Of a stretch of 64,000 nucleotides of DNA, positions 7,425 to 18,588 are shown piece by piece. The stretch spans positions 1 through 64,000 of the forward strand of contig JAGCCZ010000033.1 in assembly GCA_017651425.1 (NCBI GenBank), in the 5' to 3' direction. The notes beneath the pieces are model-generated. The model made no database searches. It was not told where the DNA came from and worked only from the letters and a program-made list of their open reading frames with translations. Source of the stretch: Bacteroidales bacterium (GTDB lineage: Bacteria; Bacteroidota; Bacteroidia; Bacteroidales; WCHB1-69). The position numbers and the translations under genes are program-made. The stretch's first letter is position 1, and each line of letters begins with the position of its first letter.

Positions 7425-7874
7425 TTACGCGAGCAGACGTTTAACGATGTCGGAGACCGTCTTGTTGTCGGCCTTGCCTGCAAATGCCTTGGTGGCCATG
7501 CCCATCACCTTGCCCATGTCCTTCATGCCGGCGAAACCGTTGTCGGCAATGATCTGCTTCAACGTGGCCTCGATCTCCTCCTCGGACATCATTTGCGGCA
7601 GATAGGCGGCAATCACGTCGAGTTGCGCCTTCTCCTCCTGGTAGAGGTCGTCGCGATTCTGCTCCTTATAGATGGCGGCGGAATCCTGGCGTTGTTTCAC
7701 CAACTGCTTCAGCAGCTTGATTTCGGCCTCCTCGCTCATAGTGTCGGCGGCGCCTTTGGAGGTCTTGGCCAAAAGGATAGCAGACTTGATGGCGCGCAGA
7801 GCATTGAGTTTCTCTTTTTCACGGGCCAGCATCGCACGCTTAATGTCTTCATTGATACGTTCTTCCAATGTCAT
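7425..7874 (-). CDS. GatB/YqeY domain protein
   Basis: This is a small cytoplasmic protein of 149 residues, the normal length for stand-alone YqeY. Its N-terminal helices (MTLEERINEDIKRAMLAREK) lead into the family motifs ALRAIKSAILLAKTS, QRQDSAAIYKEQNRDDL and LPQMMSEEEIEATLKQII, with GKVMGMATKAFAGKADNKTVSDIVKRLL at the C-terminus. YqeY resembles the tRNA-binding tail of GatB, and its role is not settled. A -7 box precedes it and lpxB follows, so it probably leads a yqeY-lpxB-DUF4292 transcript. Confidence 0.93.
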   Translation of the reverse strand: MTLEERINEDIKRAMLAREKEKLNALRAIKSAILLAKTSKGAADTMSEEAEIKLLKQLVKQRQDSAAIYKEQNRDDLYQEEKAQLDVIAAYLPQMMSEEEIEATLKQIIADNGFAGMKDMGKVMGMATKAFAGKADNKTVSDIVKRLLA

Positions 7875-7897
7875 AATCGTAGATTTTTAAATTTGCG

Positions 7898-7905
7898 CAA
7901 AGATA
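7898..7905 (-). promoter_or_regulatory. -7 element of the yqeY-lpxB operon
   Basis: TATCTTTG on the minus strand, 23 bases before the yqeY ATG. Confidence 0.6.
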
Positions 7906-7951
7906 CGGAAAATGTATTTCCAATGAAAGGGAAATCGAAACGGATAACGGG

Positions 7952-9031
7952 CTAGCCGATGATCCCGCCTCCCACGACATCGTCGCCCTCATAGAAGACG
8001 GCGCTTTGGCCCGGGGTGACGGACTCCACCGGGGCATCGAACTCCACACGCACGCCTTCATCCGCATGGAAAAGTCGCGACGACACGCCCTTGTTGCGAT
8101 AGCGGATGCGGCAATCGACCCGCATCCCGTCCGTAAAGTCCGCATATTTGGTCAGATTGAGGTCGTGGACGACGAGCGACTGGCACATCAGGTCCTCCTT
8201 GTTGCCCACTAACACGCGGTTGCTTTCGGCATCAAGGGCGACCACATACGCCGGCGCGCCCAAGGCTATGCCAAGACCGCGTCGCTGCCCGATGGTGTAG
8301 TTGTAGAGTCCGCCATGCTGTCCCAGCATCTTGCCTTCGGTGGAGACAAACATGCCGGGCGGCATGCGCTCCGCCAAGTCGGGCACATTCTCGTGCAGGA
8401 AGTTACGATAGTTGTTGTCGGGCACAAAGCAGATCTCCTCGCTCTCCTTTTTCTGCGACAGTTTCACAAAGCCATGTCTGGCTGCAATCTCGCGCACCTC
8501 GTCCTTAGTGAGGTCGCCGAGCGGGAAAATCGTCCGACGCAGATGCTCCGGAGTCAGTTTCCAGAGAAAGTAGGTCTGATCCTTCTGCGCATCGTGCCCT
8601 TTTCTGAGGAACAGCCGTCCGTTCTGCTCTCCAATCCGCGCATAATGGCCCGTGGCAAGGAACTCGCACCCCAGTTCATCGGCCATATCAAGCAGTATGC
8701 CCCACTTGATGATGGGATTACAGAGCACACAAGGGTTGGGCGTGCGGCATTGCAGATATTCGTCGATGAAGTTCTGGATGACCGTCTTGCGAAACGTGTC
8801 GCGGGCATCGAGGATATGGTGCTCAAAGCCCAGCTTCTCGGCCAGATGTTTCGCCTCGAAGATGGAATCGACAGAGCAGCAGCCCTTTTCGCGGGCCATG
8901 CAACTCTCCGTGATGGAGTCGAAAGTGCGGAAAGTCACCCCGACCAACTCATAGCCCTGCTCTTGAAGCATCATCGCGGAGACACCGCTGTCAATACCGC
9001 CACTCATCGCCATTAACACACGTGGTTTCAT
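7952..9031 (-). CDS. mnmA: tRNA 2-thiouridine synthase
   Basis: MnmA adenylates and thiolates U34 of tRNA-Lys, -Glu and -Gln. The mature frame has about 359 residues. The PP-loop SGGIDSGVSA lies at residues 10-19. CRTPNPCVLCNP holds the first catalytic cysteine region, GHYARI and KDQTYFLW follow, and EEICFVPDNNYRNF contains the second catalytic cysteine. The C-terminal beta domain carries VYEGDDVVGGGIIG. I chose the ATG at 9031; the frame opens 10 codons earlier, but that falls inside the -7 box at 9051-9058. It is a single-gene unit, divergent from the outer-membrane pair beginning at 9216. Confidence 0.97.
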   Translation of the reverse strand: MKPRVLMAMSGGIDSGVSAMMLQEQGYELVGVTFRTFDSITESCMAREKGCCSVDSIFEAKHLAEKLGFEHHILDARDTFRKTVIQNFIDEYLQCRTPNPCVLCNPIIKWGILLDMADELGCEFLATGHYARIGEQNGRLFLRKGHDAQKDQTYFLWKLTPEHLRRTIFPLGDLTKDEVREIAARHGFVKLSQKKESEEICFVPDNNYRNFLHENVPDLAERMPPGMFVSTEGKMLGQHGGLYNYTIGQRRGLGIALGAPAYVVALDAESNRVLVGNKEDLMCQSLVVHDLNLTKYADFTDGMRVDCRIRYRNKGVSSRLFHADEGVRVEFDAPVESVTPGQSAVFYEGDDVVGGGIIG

Positions 9032-9050
9032 TGCCTTGCATTTTTGGGTG

Positions 9051-9058
9051 CAAAAATA
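9051..9058 (-). promoter_or_regulatory. -7 element of mnmA
   Basis: TATTTTTG on the minus strand, 20 bases before the chosen ATG. It rules out the upstream start. Confidence 0.6.
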
Positions 9059-9159
9059 CAAAAATTAGACAACAAGGTCGAGAAGTACGGGGGCAAGAGT
9101 TTTCTCGAATTATTTTGATCAAAAAAATAATTTTATATAATATTTATTTAATATTTTAT

Positions 9160-9167
9160 TATCTTTG
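9160..9167 (+). promoter_or_regulatory. -7 element of the outer-membrane / HhH gene pair
   Basis: TATCTTTG, followed by a leader of about 40-50 bases and an ATG at 9216. The 60 bases before it are almost pure A/T. Confidence 0.6.
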
Positions 9168-9215
9168 CAGCGTAAAAACACATAGAACACACAACAGAAC
9201 ATTATCAATAACAAT

Positions 9216-10055
9216 ATGACAGATAACACATTAAACACATTTACCTCAATCATGAAAAGGAACAGTGTTGTTAAATATATTATAATATTATTCCAAATAT
9301 TTATTACAATAACAACAGCAGGATTAACGGGAGAAGCCGCGGCTCAAAACAACATTCTCGATTATTACCGGCTACAAAACCGTCACGAGATGGCTGCGAT
9401 GGGCGGCATGGTGGAGGGCTGTTCGGTTTCGTATTGGTTTCAGAACGATTATTTCATCTCAGAGTTGATGTACAATCTCATCGGAGCACATCTTTCACGG
9501 GGCGAGAATGGCGCATGGCTCTCCCTGTCACACGACGGCTGGATGCAATTTGGGGAAATGCGTCTTGATGCCGGCTATGCACGACGCTTTGGCAAACGGT
9601 TCTCCATTGCCCTTGGCGGAGTCTATCTGTTGAAACACGCCGGACAATACACCCCCGCACACTCCTTCACCATCGATTTTTCCAGTTATTGCCAGATCAC
9701 GTCCACCATCGGTCTCGGCATACGGTTGTTCAATCCCATCCTGATGCGATACGGCGTCACTGGGGATGAAATCATCCCCATGGAATTCGCGTTTCGGATG
9801 CACTATAGCCGCGGCGACAAGATATTAGCGCATCTTGTGGTGGAGAAAAGACTTCCGGGCGGATTGGATGCCGCCATAGGATTACTCTACTTTCCCGTAC
9901 CAACACTTGTCCTCACGGGGGGATGCGGACTACGCAAGATCGGCTTCGGCATACAGATCCCGTGGAAACATTTCCTTTTCGGTGTCCAGACCGACTGGTC
10001 CTATCGCATCAGTTTCTCCACCGCCGCCATGATTCTCTACCGTTTTCAACTATAA
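9216..10055 (+). CDS. Putative outer-membrane beta-barrel protein
   Basis: I do not recognise a named family. The 279 residues contain an N-terminal hydrophobic segment (about 18-44, ending GLTGEAAAQ) that looks like a signal peptide. Amphipathic strands follow (RFSIALGGVYLL, IGLGIRLFNPIL, FGIQIPWKHFLF, YRISFSTAAMILYRFQL), ending in an aromatic residue-plus-L as in many outer-membrane barrels. The ATG at 9252 (MKRNSVVKYI) would give a more usual signal peptide and may be the true start. The next gene, encoding a larger barrel with helix-hairpin-helix motifs, begins six bases later, so the two probably function together. Confidence 0.65.
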   Translation: MTDNTLNTFTSIMKRNSVVKYIIILFQIFITITTAGLTGEAAAQNNILDYYRLQNRHEMAAMGGMVEGCSVSYWFQNDYFISELMYNLIGAHLSRGENGAWLSLSHDGWMQFGEMRLDAGYARRFGKRFSIALGGVYLLKHAGQYTPAHSFTIDFSSYCQITSTIGLGIRLFNPILMRYGVTGDEIIPMEFAFRMHYSRGDKILAHLVVEKRLPGGLDAAIGLLYFPVPTLVLTGGCGLRKIGFGIQIPWKHFLFGVQTDWSYRISFSTAAMILYRFQL

Positions 10056-10061
10056 CAATTT

Positions 10062-11999
10062 ATGAAAAGAGAAATTTGCACCTTGATACTCATACTGTTG
10101 ACTGTCTTTTTGCAAGCGCAAGAAGACAGTGTAATCCTGCGCGATGCGAATATCACCGACCAATTGGAGCTCTATTTGGAACAATGGGACGGCGAGTCGG
10201 CACTTTCCGAGGAGTTTGTGGAAGAGCTGTATGAGGACAGGTCCGATGGAAAGTTGAACCTGAATGAGCTCAGTTACGACAAAGCCATAAAGGAGTTGCA
10301 ACTAACCGACTACCAATACTATCAGCTGCAACTGTACATTGAGAACTTCGGGCAACTGGTCACCGTTCACGAATTGGCAGCCATAGAGGGATTCACATCC
10401 GAAGATGTGGCGCGCTTGCTACCACGGGTAGAAGCATCCCCGACAAAAGAACGGCAGAACATCTTCCATGATTTTTTCCGAAAGAGCAAAAGCAGCCTGT
10501 TGGTCCGCTATGGCCAGATATTGGAACATCAGGCGGGGTATGACACCGCGCGGAGCAACCATTATCCGGGCTCGCCCGGGCACGCCTGTTTCCGGTTCAG
10601 TTTCAACTCGCAGGACAAAGTCATCCTCAAGCTGTCGGGGGAGAAGGATGCGGGCGAGCAGTTCTTCCGGGGGGAGCAGAAAAAGGGGTTCGATTTCTAC
10701 GCAGGCTCGTTGTGCGTGCAGGACATGGGGGTGCTGCAGCGAGCCGTGGTGGGCGATTTCCGGCTCAACTTCGGGCAGGGGTTGGTGTTAGGCTCCTCGC
10801 TGCTGTCCGGGCGCGGCGGCGGAGTGGAGGGGGCACGGCGTTTCGGCAGCGGCATCCGGGCGGCCGCCCCCACCAACGAAGGCGACATCCTGCGGGGCGG
10901 AGCGATCACCATCGGGGACAACCACATTGCCGGCACACTCTTTGGCGGACGGGCATTCGGCAGCCTTGACAACCGCTTCGGTGCCGATCTGTCGTATCGC
11001 CGCGCCCTCTTCAAGGTCGGGGTGCGCGCCGTGCTCCTCACCACCACCGACACCCTGCAAGGGGAACGGCTGCGCAGCACATTTACGCCCGCGGGCTTCA
11101 ACGTGGCCGCCGACTACCACCTCATCGCCAAGCGGCACCTGCTCTTCGGCGAGGCTGCCGTCAACCAATCGGGGAAGTTAGCTCTGCTGCAGGCGGCCCA
11201 GCTGAACCTCTCGCCGGTTTTCAAGATGCTGCTGCTGTTCCGCCATTACGACTGCGGCTTCAGCGCCCCGTTGGGGAGCGGCTTTGGTGCCAGCAGCCGC
11301 AACAGCGGGGAAACAGGCCTTTACATGGCCGCCGACTGCATAGCAGGGCGCAACTGCGAGGTTTCCCTTTTCGCCGACTATTTCCGCCTCTCCGAGCCCA
11401 GCTACCGCACCGACGCGCCCATCGCGGGCCTCGACTGCGGAATCTCCGTGGTGTACCGCATAGGGCGACACGGACAGTTGCTCGGCAAATACAGTTGGCG
11501 CACACGACCGCAGAATGGCGGCGAAAACCCACATCTTCACGAGTTAGCGGAACGGCAACGCCACAAGGTGCGCCTGCAATGGAGCCTTGTACCCCACCCT
11601 CTCGTGAAACTGAAGACAGAGATGGATTGGCAGCTCCAACGCGACGGAGACACCCGGAAGCATTATCAAGGCCTGCTGCTCTTCCAAGACGCCGCCATTG
11701 ATATGGCACGCATCGGATTATCTTTGCACGCCCGCATCGCCTACTTCGACACCGACCGCTATGACGAGCGGCTTTACGCCTACGAGAACGACGTGTACTA
11801 TGCATTCTCCGTCGGCTCCTATTATTACAAGGGTCTCCGGGGATATCTGCTGCTGCGATACAAGTACAAATGGTTCAGCATCTGGCTAAGGCTGGCCCGC
11901 ACCCACTATATTGACAGAAAAAACGTCAGCAGCGGGCTCAATCAGATCGATGCACCGCACAAGACCGAGATAAAGGTACAAATAATGTTTTCCATCTAA
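10062..11999 (+). CDS. Helix-hairpin-helix domain outer-membrane barrel protein
   Basis: This is a 645-residue exported protein with signal peptide (1-20, ending FLQAQ). Residues 60-132 form a ComEA-like tandem helix-hairpin-helix region (NLNELSYDKAIKEL, TVHELAAIEGFTSEDVARLLP), a fold that usually binds DNA non-specifically. From about 140 to the end the chain is a long series of alternating amphipathic strands (SLLVRYGQILEH, DFRLNFGQGLVLG, YKWFSIWLRLARTHYI) with final residues MFSI, consistent with an outer-membrane barrel of about 500 residues. The family occurs in Bacteroidota without a proven role. A periplasmic DNA-binding head on a pore suggests DNA uptake or secretion, but this is inference. 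Confidence 0.75.
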   Translation: MKREICTLILILLTVFLQAQEDSVILRDANITDQLELYLEQWDGESALSEEFVEELYEDRSDGKLNLNELSYDKAIKELQLTDYQYYQLQLYIENFGQLVTVHELAAIEGFTSEDVARLLPRVEASPTKERQNIFHDFFRKSKSSLLVRYGQILEHQAGYDTARSNHYPGSPGHACFRFSFNSQDKVILKLSGEKDAGEQFFRGEQKKGFDFYAGSLCVQDMGVLQRAVVGDFRLNFGQGLVLGSSLLSGRGGGVEGARRFGSGIRAAAPTNEGDILRGGAITIGDNHIAGTLFGGRAFGSLDNRFGADLSYRRALFKVGVRAVLLTTTDTLQGERLRSTFTPAGFNVAADYHLIAKRHLLFGEAAVNQSGKLALLQAAQLNLSPVFKMLLLFRHYDCGFSAPLGSGFGASSRNSGETGLYMAADCIAGRNCEVSLFADYFRLSEPSYRTDAPIAGLDCGISVVYRIGRHGQLLGKYSWRTRPQNGGENPHLHELAERQRHKVRLQWSLVPHPLVKLKTEMDWQLQRDGDTRKHYQGLLLFQDAAIDMARIGLSLHARIAYFDTDRYDERLYAYENDVYYAFSVGSYYYKGLRGYLLLRYKYKWFSIWLRLARTHYIDRKNVSSGLNQIDAPHKTEIKVQIMFSI

Positions 12000-12020
12000 C
12001 CCTCCAATGCGCATTTTTTG

Positions 12021-12028
12021 TATGTTTG
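12021..12028 (+). promoter_or_regulatory. -7 element of the yfhO-like gene
   Basis: TATGTTTG, 22 bases before the ATG at 12050. A TTG start inside this box is therefore unlikely. Confidence 0.55.
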
Positions 12029-12049
12029 CAATTCTTTTTCAAAAAACGC

Positions 12050-14176
12050 ATGACATCTTACATTCGACAACGAGAAAGACACTGGTTTCAGATTATCTTG
12101 CTGTTCATCACATCCGTGGCGGCATTTGGTTCATTGTTCCTTCACCCGCCCGTACACGACTTCTTCAACGAGTTTCTGCCCGAGCGCTTCGTCTTGGTAA
12201 ACAGCATACGCCATGGCATCTTTCCCACATGGAATCCCTACCAATCCATGGGCACGCCAATACATGCCGATCCGCAATCCGGAGCCTTCTACCCGCCGCT
12301 ATGGTTTTTCGCATTGTTCGGAGAATACACCTCCATCAGCTGCGCCTTTGACTTTATCCTGCATGCTTTCATTGCAGCATGCGGCTTTTATGTACTGACT
12401 TTCCGATTCACAAGGCATCGTTGGGCATCCTGCATCGCGGCTGCCGGATATATCATGTCGGGTTTCTTTGTGGGCAATGCGCAGCATCTTTCATGGATTA
12501 TCGCCGGCGCATGGCTCCCTTGGGTATTGTGGGCGTGTTTTTCCCTATTCGAAAAACCAGACCTGAGAAACGCACTTTTCACCGCCATTTTCACTGCATT
12601 TCTCCTCACGGGAGGTTATCCCGGCTTTGCTTTCGTGCTCATATACATCATCTTCGCCATTTTTCTCTACCACGCCATCCGGCACATCCTATCCCATGAC
12701 ATACAAGGATTGTGGCGACTTTTGGCATTCAGCGGCATTGCCGTCGTCGGGTGCATCATCCTTGCATCCCCAACTCTATACTCGATTCTCAGCATACGTC
12801 CGCACATCACCCGGGGAGAAGGCCTTCCCTATGAGAGCATCTCGGAATCTTTAACAGCTCCCTGCCTTCTCTCTGTTCTCTTGCCCTGTTCTCTCTGCAG
12901 CAATGACATAACATCTCATGTCGACGCCAGCATGTGCAGCCTCTTCATGGGGCTTCTCACCCCGTTCTTTGTTGTGATCGGCATAATAAAAAACAAGAAT
13001 GTGCCCCTCTGGATATTCTTCGGTGCCGGAATCCTGGCCTTGCTCACAGCATTCGGAACGAACCTGCCATTTCACAAGTTCGCATACAACTACCTGCCCC
13101 TCATAAGTTTCATTCGACTTCCTGCTCTTTTCCGAATATTCTTCATCATCCCGACATTGGTCTTGAACGGTGTCGGATTGGCCTGTGTCATGGATGAATG
13201 GCCCAAATTCCGAAGGCCGCTAATCATACTCTGCTTTGCCTCGACCTTGCTGCTGGTCCTCCTCTATATCCTCATGCAGACAAGTCTGTGCCCAAAATTC
13301 CAAGCAGAGATGGCTAATCATCAAAAAACTCTGATCGAATGGAAGATAGGCATTTTTGTATTCGCAGCCGCACTGATCATAGCACTGTTTCTCAGGACAA
13401 GAAACAGATTCGCTCCCTGGGTGCTGTTATTCTTGATTGACTTGCTTGTACACACCCACCTGTGCAGTCCCTACACGGTCCACAACCCCATGATAAAACA
13501 CGATGCAATACCGTCAGAGGCCTATGTGACAGACTTCCCCATCCCCGACACTCTGACAAGTTGGCAAAACATCTTACAGGAAGACCATTACTGTATGTGG
13601 AAAAATGCAGGATGTTTTCGAAAAAAAGTGGAATGGCACGGTCGAAACCCCTTGATTTTCCGCGAGCACAAGCGCATGGTGCGCGCCTACCTCGACTCAG
13701 ACAGCATCATGCATCTGCCCATTGCCTTTTTCCCTGCCGCCGTATCGAACGACACCACCCGCTCCTTTTACGACGCCGACACTGTCTTCACGACAGAATT
13801 TCAGGCACAGTATTACGATTCCACCTTCAACTCTGCACTCCGCATCCTGGAATTCAGTCCCAAGTGGATTATAATAGAAACTCACTCCAACAAAGCTCGT
13901 CCGTTAGTACTTTGCCAAAACATCACTCCCTGGTGGCAAGCCACGACAGAGAAGGGCGAACGGCTCGACATCGTGCCAGCCGACCATGCTCTGTTGAGCA
14001 TCCTATCTCCCCCGGGCGACCATACCATCACATTCCAGTATCATCGTCCTATTTTACCCATCCTTTTCATCTTGGAATGCATAGCCTTTTTAATCGCCAT
14101 TGCAATCATACTGAATTCATCCCGTAAAAAACGACAGGGACGAAGCATGTCAAATCCGAACACTTCGTCCCTGTGA
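12050..14176 (+). CDS. YfhO-like multi-span membrane protein
   Basis: This large integral membrane protein (708 residues) has roughly twelve hydrophobic segments between residues 10 and 470 and an extracytoplasmic C-terminal domain followed by one last span near 675-700. The segment HDFFNEFLPERFVLVNSIRHGIFPTWNPYQSMGTP (split by helices) and the conserved GTP-x-HADPQSGAFYPPLWFF motif resemble the YfhO/GT-C glycosyltransferase superfamily, which transfers sugars from lipid carriers to wall or envelope polymers. The acceptor is unknown. The 3' end of the gene carries an inverted repeat that works as the likely terminator for the opposing gyrB-ftsE transcript. Confidence 0.75.
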   Translation: MTSYIRQRERHWFQIILLFITSVAAFGSLFLHPPVHDFFNEFLPERFVLVNSIRHGIFPTWNPYQSMGTPIHADPQSGAFYPPLWFFALFGEYTSISCAFDFILHAFIAACGFYVLTFRFTRHRWASCIAAAGYIMSGFFVGNAQHLSWIIAGAWLPWVLWACFSLFEKPDLRNALFTAIFTAFLLTGGYPGFAFVLIYIIFAIFLYHAIRHILSHDIQGLWRLLAFSGIAVVGCIILASPTLYSILSIRPHITRGEGLPYESISESLTAPCLLSVLLPCSLCSNDITSHVDASMCSLFMGLLTPFFVVIGIIKNKNVPLWIFFGAGILALLTAFGTNLPFHKFAYNYLPLISFIRLPALFRIFFIIPTLVLNGVGLACVMDEWPKFRRPLIILCFASTLLLVLLYILMQTSLCPKFQAEMANHQKTLIEWKIGIFVFAAALIIALFLRTRNRFAPWVLLFLIDLLVHTHLCSPYTVHNPMIKHDAIPSEAYVTDFPIPDTLTSWQNILQEDHYCMWKNAGCFRKKVEWHGRNPLIFREHKRMVRAYLDSDSIMHLPIAFFPAAVSNDTTRSFYDADTVFTTEFQAQYYDSTFNSALRILEFSPKWIIIETHSNKARPLVLCQNITPWWQATTEKGERLDIVPADHALLSILSPPGDHTITFQYHRPILPILFILECIAFLIAIAIILNSSRKKRQGRSMSNPNTSSL
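14126..14174 (-). terminator. Terminator of the gyrB-ftsE transcript, inside the yfhO-like gene
   Basis: ACAGGGACGAAG and CTTCGTCCCTGT form a perfect 12-bp stem with a 17-base loop. On the minus strand it is followed by CGTTTTTTACG. It lies 29 bases past the ftsE stop but is encoded within the last codons of the convergent yfhO-like gene. Confidence 0.75.
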
Positions 14177-14202
14177 AAAAGTGATATTCAACCGCAGGAT
14201 TC

Positions 14203-17014
<2,812 letters not shown>

Positions 17015-17032
17015 TTATTTTCATATAACGTG

Positions 17033-17040
17033 CAAAGATA
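17033..17040 (-). promoter_or_regulatory. -7 element of gyrB-ftsE
   Basis: TATCTTTG on the minus strand, upstream of the gyrB ATG. Confidence 0.6.
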
Positions 17041-17078
17041 CAAAAAAAATGGTTATCCCTGGCACCTCGGAACACAAA

Positions 17079-17128
17079 AAAAACATGGCCAAACCTTCTC
17101 GTCCAATGCGGGCAAAAAAGGTTTGGCC
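17079..17128 (-). terminator. Terminator of the kam operon
   Basis: On the minus strand GGCCAAACCTT and AAGGTTTGGCC form an 11-bp perfect stem with a loop of about 20 bases, followed by ATG and eight T residues. It starts about 30 bases after the kamE stop and insulates kamE from gyrB. Confidence 0.85.
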
Positions 17129-17156
17129 AAGGGTATGGATTCGCCTTGCGGGAAAG

Positions 17157-17945
17157 CTATGCATGCATTCTTCTGTCCATCTCCTGGGCGATGTAGGAGG
17201 CCACGTCGTCGGCATACGTGTTCATGCCGAAGCCGGCATCGAAGCCGAGTTCCTTGGCCAGCTCATGCGTGATGCGCGGGCCGCCGCAGACGACGATGAG
17301 CTTGTCGCGCAGGCCTTCTGCCTCCAGCATCTCGATCATCTCCGTCATGTTCTTGATATGGACATCCTTCTGGGTCACGGTTTGGGACACCAGCAGCGCA
17401 TCCGCGTGCATTTCGACAGCCTTGGCGATGAATTCCTCGTTCGGCACCTGGCTACCCATGTTGAGGGCCTCAAACATGTCGTAGCGTTCGATGCCATAGT
17501 GACCGGCATAGCCTTTCATGTTCATGATGGCATCGATGCCGACGGTATGCGCGTCCGTGCCGGTGCTGGCACCCACGACCACGATCTTGCGACCGATATG
17601 CTCGCGGATAAATTGGTCGGTTTCCGGCATGGACCAGACCGTGGACTCCACCTTGGGCACATGGATGGTGGAATAGTCCACCGTGTGCGTGCAGGAGCCG
17701 TAGCAGTTCACGAAAGTGAACCCCTTGGTGAGTTCCTTATAGTAAACCACCTGCGGGTTGTCGAAGCCCATTTTCTTAAGCAGCTGTTTGGCCGCCTCGA
17801 CGGCCTCGTCGCCACAAGGCACCGGCAGGGTGAAGCTCAGTTGTGTCTTGCCATCGTTCATGGTGTCGCCGTACGGCTTCACACGAGTGAGATCTAAAGT
17901 CTGATCAAAATCCTTTTGATCCATTGAATACAGTCCGCCACTCAT
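17157..17945 (-). CDS. kamE: Lysine 5,6-aminomutase beta subunit
   Basis: KamE is the B12- and PLP-binding subunit of D-lysine/beta-lysine 5,6-aminomutase, which shifts the terminal amino group in anaerobic lysine fermentation. The 262-residue protein carries the base-off cobalamin motif D131-x-H133-x-x-G and the lysine K144 (MNMKG), which forms the PLP Schiff base in the characterised enzyme. Numbering matches exactly. The Rossmann-type cobalamin domain fills 115-262. Two genes upstream on the same strand is kamD, separated by a 181-codon gene. Other pathway genes (kdd, kce, kal) are not in this window. Confidence 0.97.
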   Translation of the reverse strand: MSGGLYSMDQKDFDQTLDLTRVKPYGDTMNDGKTQLSFTLPVPCGDEAVEAAKQLLKKMGFDNPQVVYYKELTKGFTFVNCYGSCTHTVDYSTIHVPKVESTVWSMPETDQFIREHIGRKIVVVGASTGTDAHTVGIDAIMNMKGYAGHYGIERYDMFEALNMGSQVPNEEFIAKAVEMHADALLVSQTVTQKDVHIKNMTEMIEMLEAEGLRDKLIVVCGGPRITHELAKELGFDAGFGMNTYADDVASYIAQEMDRRMHA

Positions 17946-17990
17946 TTTCTTGTTGATTTATTGATTTGTTGATTATTGGCTGTTGGCCTT

Positions 17991-18014
17991 TTAATTTCTT
18001 AGTTTCTTAATTTC
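17991..18014. repeat. Intergenic 24-bp repeat, inverted copy at 46765-46788
   Basis: TTAATTTCTTAGTTTCTTAA plus TTTC occurs here after kamE's upstream neighbour and, as the exact reverse complement, at 46765-46788. Both copies are intergenic. It is preceded by TTGATTTATTGATTTGTTGATT, another simple phrase repeat. Confidence 0.6.
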
Positions 18015-18020
18015 CTAAAA

Positions 18021-18566
18021 TCAGCTTTTCGCCCCAACGAAATAATCCTCTTTGTCCTCAAAGAGAATATTGAAGGAGGTCATGCTGCCGTAGATGCGGG
18101 AGATATACTGCTGCAGGTTCACCTTCTCCTCGTCGGAAAGGGAGTCGCTGCTGTTGATGTTCTGCTCCAACACGCGAAGTCGGTCGCGCATCATCACAAT
18201 CTTGTGGAAGAAGGTCTCAATCGGCATCTCCTTGGGCTTGAGTTCGGTATTGGCAGGTTGGAGGATCATCGTGCCGCCGACCCACTTGCGGCCGAGCGTC
18301 GCCTTGTACTCTATGCCGTTGTACTTGTTGAGGATGTGCGTCAACACCTTCTCGAACTCCTTGAGGTTGAGCTTGGGTTGCGAGTCATCGGCCTCGACAT
18401 TCTCGAGGACATCGAGTTGCACGCTCATCTTGGAGAATTCAATCTCGCCGCCGCGCACAAAGATGATCTTATAGGTCAGCGCATTGTTCTGGCTGATGAT
18501 GCCTTCTCCGTATTTCTCATGCCGCACACGGGTTCCGGCCGGCAGGTTATCAATTTCAGTGCTCAT
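18021..18566 (-). CDS. Conserved protein between kamD and kamE, SH3-like N-terminus
   Basis: The protein has 181 residues and an unknown function. Residues 8-50 (GTRVRHEKYGEGIISQNN, then YKIIFVRGGEIEFSKM) resemble the small SH3-like/Tudor barrel seen at the C-terminus of UvrD-type helicases and in CarD-like domains. The rest is helical (KEFEKVLTHILNKYNG, MRDRLRVLEQNINSSDSLSDEEK). The gene is 22 bases from kamD and 75 from kamE, so it belongs to the aminomutase operon. A role in assembly or reactivation of the B12 enzyme is a reasonable guess from position, not supported by a motif. Confidence 0.6.
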   Translation of the reverse strand: MSTEIDNLPAGTRVRHEKYGEGIISQNNALTYKIIFVRGGEIEFSKMSVQLDVLENVEADDSQPKLNLKEFEKVLTHILNKYNGIEYKATLGRKWVGGTMILQPANTELKPKEMPIETFFHKIVMMRDRLRVLEQNINSSDSLSDEEKVNLQQYISRIYGSMTSFNILFEDKEDYFVGAKS

Positions 18567-18588
18567 TATGGGAAGATTTTGTTTGAAA

